The notes beneath the pieces were generated by a model. The model made no database searches and was not told the DNA's origin. It saw nothing but the letters and a program-made list of their open reading frames with translations. A stretch of 64,000 nt of DNA from Clusia tigrina (lineage: Eukaryota > Arthropoda > Insecta > Diptera > Clusiidae). Position 1 is the first letter of the stretch. Each line of letters opens with the position of its first letter. Location: positions 75,897,995 through 75,961,994 of the forward strand of contig OV050031.1 in the NCBI GenBank assembly GCA_920105625.2, in the 5' to 3' direction. This document shows, piece after piece, positions 52,061-62,900 of the stretch. The position numbers and the translations under genes were made by a program.

Positions 52061-52799
52061 CAGAATCTGAGATGCCGGCTGTGACGCCGACTGCGATGCC
52101 GACTGAGGCAGATAGGTTTAGATATAGGCATAAAGATGGCAGCAGACCCCCCAATCGTAAGCGGCAGCGACTGAGACGCCTACAGATTAGCTGACAGAGG
52201 CTGCGAAGCCGAATGAGGCAGATAGGGATAGATATTGGCATAGATATAGGCATAGAGAAGGCAGCAGACAACCCAATCGACAGCGGCAGCGAGTGAGAAG
52301 CCGACTGAGCCAGATAAGGGTAGATATAGGCATAGAGAAGGCAGCAGACCCCCCAATCGACAGCGGCAGTGACTGAGACGCCTACAGAGACGCTGGAAGA
52401 GGGTGCGACGCCGACTGAGACGCCGAATGAGGCAGATAGGGATAGATATAGGCTTAGAGAAGGCAGCAGACCCCCCAATCGACAGCTGCAGCGACTGAGA
52501 CGCCTAAAGAGACGTTGACAGACGCTGTGATGCCGACTGAGACGTCGAATGAGGCAGACAGGGGTACATATAGGCATACAGAAGGCAGCAGACACCCCAA
52601 TCGACACCGGCAGCGACTGAGACGCCTACAGAGATGCTGACAGAGGCTGCGACGCCGACTGAGGCAGATAGGTTTATATATAGGCATAAAGAAGGCAGCA
52701 GACCCCCCAATCGACAGCGGCAGCGACGGAGACGCCTACAGAGAAGCTTACAGAGGGTGCGAAGCCGACGGAGGCAGATAGGGGTGGATATAGGCATAA

Positions 52800-53690
52800 A
52801 GAAGGCAGCAGACCCCCCAATCGACAGCGGCAGCGACGGAGACGCCTACAGAGAAGCTGACAGAGGCTGCGAAGCCGACTGAGGCAGAGAGGGGTGGATA
52901 TAGGCATAAAGAAGGCAGCAGACCCCCCAATCGACAGCGGAAACGGCTGAGACGCCTACAGGGACGCTGACAGAGGCTGGGACGCCGACTGAGACGCAGA
53001 CTGAAACAGATAGGGGTAGATATAGGCATAGAGAAGACAGGAGACCCCCCAATCGAGACGCCTACAGAAATGCTGACAGAGGCTGCGACGCAGACTGAGG
53101 CAGAGAGGGTTATATATAGGCATAGAGAAGGCAGCAGACACCCCAATCGACAGCAGCAGCGACTGAGACGCCTACAGAGAAGCTGACAGAGGCTGCGAAG
53201 CCGAATGAGGCAGATAGGGGTAGATATAGGCATAGAGAAGGCAGCAGACCCCCCAATCGACAGCGGGAGCGACTGAGACGCCAACAGAGACGCTGGAAGA
53301 GGCTGCGACGCCGACTGAGACGCCGAATGAGGCAGATAGGGATAGATATAGGCATAGAGAAGGCAGCAGACAACCCAATCGACAGCTGCAGCGACTGAGA
53401 CGCCTACAGAGACGTTGACAGAGGCTGTCACGCCGACTGAGACGCCGAATGAGGCAGATAGGGGTACATATAGGCATATAGAAGGCAGCAGACCCCCTCA
53501 ATCGACAGCGGCAGCTACTGAGACGCCTACAGAGATGCTGGCAGAGGCTGCGACGCCACTTGAGACGCCGAATGAGGCAGATAGGGGTACATATAGGCAT
53601 ACAGAAGGCAGCAGACCCCCCAATCGACAGCGGCAGCGACTGAGACGCCTACAGAGATGCTGACAGAGGCTGCGACGCCGACAGAGGCAT
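52800..53690 (-). repeat. About 0.9-kb block recurring 3,928 bp downstream
   Basis: The order is a GGGTGGATATAGGC head, CAGCGGAAACGGCTGAG, the AATCGAGACGCC marker, GACAGCAGCAGCGACTG and the CACTTGAG monomer. It recurs at about 56728-57618, offset 3,928 bp. Related but less complete copies begin near 47700. After 53690 an extra monomer with CCTAGATAAATGC breaks the register, and the offset becomes 3,833 bp. Confidence 0.8.
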
Positions 53691-56600
53691 ATAGGGGTAG
53701 ATATAGGCATAGAGAAGACAGGAGACCCCCCAATCGAGACGCCTAGATAAATGCTGACAGAGGCTGCGACGCAGACTGAGGCAGATAGGGTTATATATAG
53801 GCATAGAGAAGGCAGCAGACACCCCAATCGACAGCAGCAGCGACTGAGACGCCTACAGAGAAGCTGACAGAGGCTGCGAAGCCGAATGAGGCAGATAGGG
53901 GTAGATATAGGCATAAAGAAGGCAGCTGACCCCCCAATCGACAGCGGCAGCGACTGTGATGCCTACAGAGACGCTGACAGGGGCTGTGACGCCTACTGAG
54001 ACGCCGACTGAGGCAGATAGGGGTAGATATTGGCACAGAGAAAGCAGCAGACACCCCAATCGACAGCGGCAGCGACTGAGACGCCTACAGAGACGTTGAC
54101 AGAGGCTGTGACGCCGACTGAGGCACCGACTGAGGCAGATAGGGATAGATATAGGCATAGAGAAAGCAACAGACACCCCAATCGACAGCGGCAGCGACTG
54201 AGACGCCTACAGAGACGTTGACAGAGGCTGTGACGCCGACTGAGACGCCGACTGAGGCAGATAGGGGAAGATATAGGCATACAGAAGGCAGCAGACTCCC
54301 CCAGTCGACAGCGGCATCTGCTGAGACGGTTACAGAGACGCTGACAGAGGCTGCGACGCCGATTGAGATGCCGACTGAGGCAGATAGGGGAAGATATCGG
54401 CATAGAGAAGGCAGCAGACCCCCCAATCGACAGCGACTGAGACGCCTACAGAGACGCTGATAGGGGCTGAGACGCCGACTGAGACGCCGACTGAGGCAGA
54501 TAGGGGAAGATATAGGCATAGAGATGGCAGCAGACCCCCCAATCGACAGCGGCAGGGACTGAGACGCCTCCAGAGACGCTGACAGAGGCTGCGACGCCGA
54601 CCGAGGCAGATAGGGGTATATATAGGCATACAGACTGCAGCAGACCCCCCCCCAATCGACAGCGGCAGTGACTGAAACACCTACAGAGACGCTGACAGAG
54701 GCTGCGACGCCGCCTGAGGCAGATAGGGGTAGATATAGGCATAGAGAAGGCAGCAGACACCCCAATCGACAGCGGCAGCGACTGAGACGCCTACAGAGAC
54801 GTTGACAGAGGCTGTGACGCCGACTGAGGCAGATAGTGGTAGATATAGGCATAGAGAAGGCAGCAGACCCCCCCCCCATTCCAAAGCGGCAGCGACTGAG
54901 ACGCCTACAGAAATGCTGACAGAGGCTGCGAATCCGACAGAGACGCCGACTGAGGCAGATAGGGGTAGATATAGGCATACAGAAGGCAGCGGACTCCCCC
55001 AGTCGACAGCGGCATCTGCTGAGACGGTTACAGAGACGCTGACAGAAGCTGCGACGCCGACTGAGATGCCGACTGAGGCAGATAGGAGAATATATCGGTA
55101 TAGAGAAGGCAGCAGACCCCCAATCGACAGCGGCAGCGACTGACACGCCTACAGAGACGCTGACAGAGGCTGCGACGCTGACTGAGATGCCGATTGAGGC
55201 AGAGAGGGGTAGATATAGGCATAGAGATGGCAGCAGACCCCCCAATCGACAGCGGCAGGGACTGAGACGCCTCCAGAGATGCTGACAGAATCTGAGACGC
55301 CGGCTGTGACGCCGACTGCGATGCCGACAGAGGCCGATAGGGGTAGATATAGGCATACAGAAGGCAGCAGAACCCCCAATCGACAGCGGCAGCGACTGAG
55401 ACGCCTACAGAGACGCTGGCAGAGGCTGCGACGCCGACTGAGGCAGATAGGGGTGGATATAGGCATACAGAAGGCAGCAGACCCCCCCAATCGACAGCGG
55501 CAGCGACTGAGACGCCTACAGAGACGTTGACAGAGGTTGTGAAGCCGAATGAGACGCCGAATGAGGTAGATATGGGTAGATATAGGCAGAGAGTAGGCAG
55601 CAGACCCCCCAATCAACAGCGGCAGCGACTGAGATGCCTACAGAAATGCTGACAGAGGCTGCGACGCCCACTGAGGCAGATAGGTTTAGATATAGGCATA
55701 AAGATGGCAGCAGACCCCCCAATCGTAAGCGGCAGCGACTCAGACGCCTACAGATTAGCTGACATAGGCTGCGAAGCCGAATGAGGCAGATAGGGATAGA
55801 TATAGGCATAGATATAGGCATAGAGAAGGCAGCAGACAACCCAATCGACAGCGGCAGCGAGTGAGAAGCCGACTGAGCCAGATAAGGGTAGATATAGGCA
55901 TAGAGAAGGCAGCAGAACCCCCAATCGACAGCGGCAGTGACTGAGACGCCTACAGAGACGCTGGAAGAGGCTGCGACGCCGACTGAGACGCCGAATGAGG
56001 CAGATAGGGATAGATATAGGCTTAGAGAAGGCAGCAGACCCCCCAATCGACAGCTGCAGCGACTGAGACGCCTAAATAGACGTTGACAGACGCTGTGATG
56101 CCGACTGAGACGCCGAATGAGGCCGATAGGGGTGGATATAGGCATACAGAAGGCAGCAGACCCCCCAATCGACAGCGGCAGCGACTGAGACGCCTACAGA
56201 GACGTTGACAGAGGTTGTGAAGCCGAATGAGACGCCGAATGAGGTAGATATGGGTAGATATAGGCAGAGAGTAGGCAGCAGACCCCCCAATCAACAGCGG
56301 CAGCGACTGAGATGCCTACAGAAATGCTGACAGAGGCTGCGACGCCCACTGAGGCAGATAGGTTTAGATATAGGCATAAAGAAGGCAGCAGACCCCCAAA
56401 TCGACAGCGGCAGCGACTGAGACAGGGACGATGACAGAGGCCGCGACGCCGACTGAGACGCCGACTGAGGCAGATAGGGGTAGATATAGACATAGAGAAG
56501 GCAGCAGACCCCCCAATCGACAGCGGCAGCGACTGAGACGCCTACAGAGACGTTGACAGAGGTTGTGAAGCCGAATGAGACACCGAATGAGGTAGATATG

Positions 56601-59099
56601 GGTAGATATAGGCATAGAGAAGGCAGCAGACCCCCCAATCGACACCGGCAGCGACTGAGACGCCTACAGAGATGCTGACAGAGGCTGCGACGCCGACTGA
56701 GGCAGATAGGTTTAGATATAGGCATAAAGAAGGCAGCAGACCCCCCAATCGACAGCGGCAGCGACTGAGGCGCCTACAGAGAAGCTGACAGAGGCTGCGA
56801 AGCCGACTGAGGCAGATAGGGGTGGATATAGGCATAAAGAAGGCAGCAGACCCCCCAATCGACAGCGGAAACGGCTGAGACGCCTACAGGGACGCTGACA
56901 GATGCTGGGACGCCGACTGAGACGCAGACTGAAACAGATAGGGGTAGATATAGGCATAGAGAAGACAGGAGACCCCCCAATCGAGACGCCTACAGAAATG
57001 CTGACAGAGGCTGCGACGCAGACTGAGGCAGATAGAGTTATATATAGGCATAGAGAAGGCAGCAGACACCCCAATCGACAGCAGCAGCGACTGAGACGCC
57101 TACAGAGAAGCTGACAGAGGCTGCGAAGCCGAATGAGGCAGATAGGGGTAGATATAGGCATAGAGAAGGCAGCAGACCCCCCAATCAACAGCGGGAGCGA
57201 CTGAGACGCCAACAGAGACGCTGGAAGAGGCTGCGACGCCGACTGAGACGCCGAATGAGGCAGATAGGGATAGATATAAGCATAGAGAAAGCAGCAGACA
57301 CCCCAATCGACAGCTGCAGCGACTGAGACGCCTACAGAGACGTTGACAGAGGCTGTGACGCGGACTGAGACGCCGAATGAGGCAGATAGGGGTACATATA
57401 GGCATATAGAAGGCAGCAGACCCCCTCAATCGACAGCGGCAGCGACTGAGACGCCTACAGAGATACTGGCAGAGGCTGCGACGCCACTTGAGACGCCGAA
57501 TGAGGCAGATAGGGGTACATATAGGCATACAGAAGGCAGCAGACCCCCCAATCGACAGCGGCAGCGACTGAGACGCCTACAGAGATGCTGACAGAGGCTG
57601 CGACGCCGACTGAGGCAGATAGGTTTAGATATAGGCATAAAGAAGGCAGCAGACCCCCAATCGACAGCGGCAGCGACTGAGACGCCTACAGAGAAACTGA
57701 CAGAGGCTGCGAAGCCGACTGAGGCAGATAGGGGTAGATATAGGCATAAAGAAGGCAGCTGACCCCCCAATCGACAGCGGCAGAGACTGAGATGCCTACA
57801 GAGACGCTGACAGGGGCTGTGACGCCTACTGAGACGCCGACTGAGGCAGATAGGGGTATATATTGGCACAGAGAAAGCAGCAGACACCCCAATCGACAGC
57901 GGCACCGACTGAGACGCCTACAGAGACGTTGACAGAGGCTGTGACGTCGACTGAGACACCGACTGAGGCAGATAGGGATAGATATAGGCATAGAGAAAGC
58001 AACAGACACCCCAATCGACAGCGGCAGCGACTGAGACGCCTACAGAGACGTTGACAGAGGCTGTGACGCCGACTGAGACGCCGACTGAGGCAGATAGGGG
58101 TACATATAGGCATACAGAAGGCAGCAGACCCCCTCAATCGACAGCGGCAGCAACTGAGACGCCCACAGAGATGCTGGCAGAGGCTGCGAAGCCGACTGAG
58201 GCAGATAGGGGTAGATATAGGCATAAAGAAGGCAGCAGACACCCCAATCGACAGCGGCAGCGACTGAGACGCCTACAGAGACGTTGGCAGAGGCTGTGAC
58301 GCCGACTGAGACACCGACTGAGGCAGATAGGGAGAGATATAGGCATAGAGAAAGCAACAGACACCCCAATCGACAGCGGCAGCGACTGAGACGCCTACAG
58401 AGACGTTGACAGAGGCTGTGACGCCGACTGAGACGCCGACTGAGGCAGATAGGGGTAGATATAGGCATACAGAAGGCACCAGACTCCCCCAATCGACAGC
58501 GGCATCTGCCGAGACGGTTACAGAGACGCTGACAGAGGCTGCGACGCCGACTGAGATGCCGACTGAGGCAGATAGGGGAAGATATCGGCATAGAGAAGGC
58601 AGCAGACCCCCCAATCTACAGCGGCAGCGACTGAGACACCTACAGAGACGCTGACAGGGGCTGCGACGCCGACTGAGACGCCGACTGAGGCAGATAGGGG
58701 TAGATATAGGCATAGAGATGGCAGCAGACCCCCCCAATCGACAGCGGCAGGGACTGAGACGCCTCCAGAGACGCTGACAGAGGCTGCCACGCCAACCGAG
58801 GCAGATAACGGTATATATAGGCATAGAGACTGCAGCAGACCACCCAATCGATAGCGGTAGTGACTGAGACGCCTACAGAGACGCTGACAGAGACTGCGAC
58901 GCCGACTGAGGCAGATAGGGGGTAGATATAGTTATAGAGAATGCAGCAGACAACCCAATCGACAGCGGCAGCGACTGAGACGCCTATAGAGACGCTGGCA
59001 GAGGCTGCGACGCCCACTGAGGCAGATAGGAGCAGATATAGGCATAGAGAAGGCAGCAGATCCCCCAATCGACAGTTGCAGCGACTGAGACGCCTACAG

Positions 59100-59960
59100 A
59101 GATGCTGACAGAGGCTGCGACGCCGACTGAGGCAGATAGGGGTGGATATAGGCATAAAGAAGGCAGCAGACCCCCCAATCGACAGCGGAAACGGAAGAGA
59201 CGCCTACAGAGACGCTGACAGAGGCTGGGACGCCGACTGAGACGCCGACTGAAGCAGATGGAGTAGATATAGGCATAGAGAAGGCAGTAGACCCCCCAAT
59301 CGAGAGCGGCAGCGACTGATATGCCAACAGAGACGCTGACAGAGGCTGCGAAGCCGACTGAGACGCAGACTGAGACAGATAGGGGTAGATATAGGCATAG
59401 AGAAGACAGGAGAGCCCAAAATCGAGACGCCTACAGAAATGCTGACAGAGGCTGCGACGCAGACTGAGGTAGATAGGGGTATATATAGGCATAGAGAAGG
59501 CAGCAGACCCCCTTCTGAGACCCCCCCAATCGACAGCGGCAGCGTCTGAGACGCCTACAGAGACGCTGGCAGAGGCTGCGATGCCGACTGAGACGTCGAA
59601 TGAGGCAGATAGGGATAGATATAGGCATAGAGAAGGCAACAGCGACTGAGACGCCTACAGAGACGCTGGAAGAGGCTGCGACGCCGACTGAGGCAGATAG
59701 GGGTAGATATAGGCTTACAGAAGGCAGCAGACCTCCCAATCGACAGCGGCAGCGACTGAGACGCCTACAGAGACGTTGACAGAGGTTGTGACGTTAATGA
59801 GACGCCGACTGAGGTAGATATGGGTAGATATAGGCAGAGAGTAGGCAGCAGACCCCCCAATCAACAGCGGCAGCGACTGAGATGCCTACAGAAATGCTGA
59901 CAGAGGCTGCGACACCCACTGAGGCAGATAGGAGTAAATATAGGCACAGAGAAGGCAGCA
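59100..59960 (-). repeat. About 0.86-kb block recurring 4,040 bp downstream
   Basis: This block is matched by 63140-64000 at a constant 4,040-bp offset. Diagnostic shared variants are GCAGATGGAGTAGATATAGG, CCCAAAATCGAGACGCC (CCCCAAAATC in the second copy) and GTGACGTTAATGAGACGCC. The GTTAATG is a small local disruption of GCCGAATG seen only in these two places. The second copy runs off the window end, so its full length is unknown. Confidence 0.82.
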
Positions 59961-62900
59961 GACCCACCAATTGACAGCGACAGCGACTGAGACAGAGACG
60001 CTGACAGGTGCTGTGACGCCTGCTGACACGCCGACTGAGGCAGATAAGGGGTAGACATAGGCATAGAGAAGGCAGCAGACCCCCCAATCGACAGCGGGAG
60101 CGACTGAGACGCCTACAGAGACGCTGGCAGAGGCTGCGACGCCGACTGAGACGTCGAATGAGGCAGATAGGGATAGATATAGGCATAGAGAAGGCAACAG
60201 CGACTGAGACGCCTACAGAGACGCTGGAAGAGGCTGCGACGCCGACTGAGGCAGATGGGGGTAAATATAGGCGTACAGAAGGCAGCAGACCCCCCAATCG
60301 ACAGCGGCAGCGACTGAGACGCCTACAGAGACGTTGACAGAGGTTGTGAAGCCGAATGAGACGCCGAATGAGGTAGATATGGGTAGATATAGGCAGAGAG
60401 TAGGCAGCAGACCCCCCAATCAATAGCGGCAGCGACTGAGATGCCTACAGAAATGCTGACAGAGGCTGCGACGCCCACTGAGGCAGATAGGAGTAGATAT
60501 AGGCATAGAGAAGGCAGCAGACCCACCAATTGACAGCGACAGCGACTGAGACAGAGACGCTGACAGGGGCTGTGACGCTTACTGACACGCCGACTGAGGC
60601 AGATAAGGGGTAGACATAGGCATAGAGAAGGCAGCAGACCCCCAATCGACAGCGGGAGCGACTGAGACGACTACAGAGACGCTGGCAGAAGCTGCGACGT
60701 CGACTGAGATGCTGAATGAGGCAGATAGGGGTAGAAATAGGCATACAGAAGGCAGCAGACCCCCCAATCGACAGCGGCAGCGACTGAGACGCCTACAGAG
60801 ATGCTGACAGAGGCTGCGACGCCGACTGAGGCAGATAGGTTTAGATATAGGCATAAAGAAGGCAGCAGGCCCCCGATAGCGGCAGCGACTGAGACGCCTA
60901 CATAGAATCTGACAGAAGCTGCGACGCCCACTTAGGCAGATAGGGGTAGATATCGGCATAGAGAAGGCAGCAGACCCCCAATCGACAGCGGCAGCGACTG
61001 AGATGCCTACTGAGGCAGATAGGGGTTGATACACTCATAGAGAAGGCAGCAGACCCCCAATCGACGGCGGCAGTGACTGAGACGCCTACAGAGACGCTTA
61101 CAGAGGCTGCGACGCCGACTGAGACGCCGACTGAGACGCCGAGTGAGACGCCGACTGAGGCAAATAGGGGTAGATAGAGGCATAGAGAAGACAGGAGACC
61201 CCCCAATCGAGACGCCTACAGAAATGCTGACAGAGGCTGCGACGCAGACTGAGGCAGATAGGGCTAGATATAGGCATAGAGAAGGTAGCAGACCCCCTAC
61301 TGAGGCCCCCAATCGACAGCGGCAGCGACTGAGACGCCTACAGAGACGCTGACAGAGGCTGCGACGCCGACTGAGGCAGATATGGGTAGATATAGGCCGG
61401 GAGTAGGCAGCAGAGCCTCCAATCAACAGCGGCAGCGACTGAGATGCCTACAGAAATGCTGACAGAAGCTGCGACGCCGAGTGATGCAGATAGGAGTAGA
61501 TATTGGCATAGGGAAGGCAGCAGACCCACCAATTGACAGCGGCAGCGCCTGAGACGACTACAGAGACGCTGACAGGGGCTGCGACGCCGACTGAGACGTC
61601 GAATGAGGCAGATAGGGATAGATATAGGCATAGAGGAAGCAGCAGCGACTGAGACGCCTACATACAGAAGGCAGCAGAGCCCCCAATCGACAGCGGCAGC
61701 GACTGAGACGATTACAGAGTTGCTGGCAGAGGCTGCGACGCTGACTGAGACGCCGAATGAGAAAGATAGGGGTAGATATAGGCATAGAGAAGGCAGCAGA
61801 CACACCAATCGACAGCGGGAGCGACTGAGACGACTACAGAGGCGTTGACAGAGGCTGTGACGCCGACTGAGACGCCGAATGAGGCAGATAGGGGTACATA
61901 TAGGCATAGAGAAGGCAGCAGACCCCCTAATAGACAGCGGCAGCGACTGAGACGTCTAGAGAGATGCTGGCAGAGGCTGTGGGGTAGATATTGGCATAGA
62001 GAAGGCAGCAGACCCCCCAATCCACAGCGGTAGCGACTGAGACGCCTACAGAGACGCTGGCAGAGGCTGCGACGCCGACTGAGATGCCGAATGAGGCAGA
62101 TAGGGATAGATATTGGCATAGAGAAGGCAGCAGACATCCCAATCGACAGCGGCAGCGACTGTGACGCCTACAGAGACGCTGACAGAGGCTGCGAATCCGA
62201 CTGAGACGCCGACTGAGGCAGATAGGGGTAGATATAGGCATACAGAAGGCACCAGATTCCCCCAATCGACAGCGGCATCTGCCGAGACGGTTACAGAGAC
62301 GCTGACAGAGGCTGCGACGCCGACTGAGATGCCGACTGAGGCAGATAGGGGAAGATATCGGCATAGAGAAGGCAGCAGACCCCCCAATCTACAGCGGCAG
62401 CGACTGAGACACCTACAGAGACGCTGACAGGGGCTGCGACGCCGACTCAGACGCCGACTGAGGCAGATAGGGGGTAGATATAGTTATGGAGAATGCAGCA
62501 GAGAACCCAATCGACAGCGGCAGCGACTGAGAAGCCGACTGAGACGCTGGAAGAGGCTGCGAATCCGACTGAGACGCCGACTGAGGCAGATAGGGGTAGA
62601 TATAGGCATACAGAAGGCACCAGACTCCCCCAATCGACAGCGGCATCTGCCGAGACGGTTACAGAGACGCTGACAGAGGCTGCGACGCCAACTGAGATGC
62701 CGACTGAGGCAGATAGGGGAAGATATCGGCATAGAGAAGGCAGCAGACCCCCAATCGACAGCGGCAGCGACTGAGACGCCTACAGAGACGCTGGAAGTGG
62801 CTGCGACGCCGACTGAGACGCCGAATGAGGCAGATAGGGATAGATATAGGCTTAGAGAAGGCAGCAGACCCCCCCAATCGACAGCTGCAGCGACTGAGAC

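Noticed and set aside
50982..52607. 541-codon open frame on minus as a gene
   Set aside because: It begins and ends at arbitrary monomer positions and switches between all three monomer readings. Neighbouring copies of the same block break the frame through G-run length changes.
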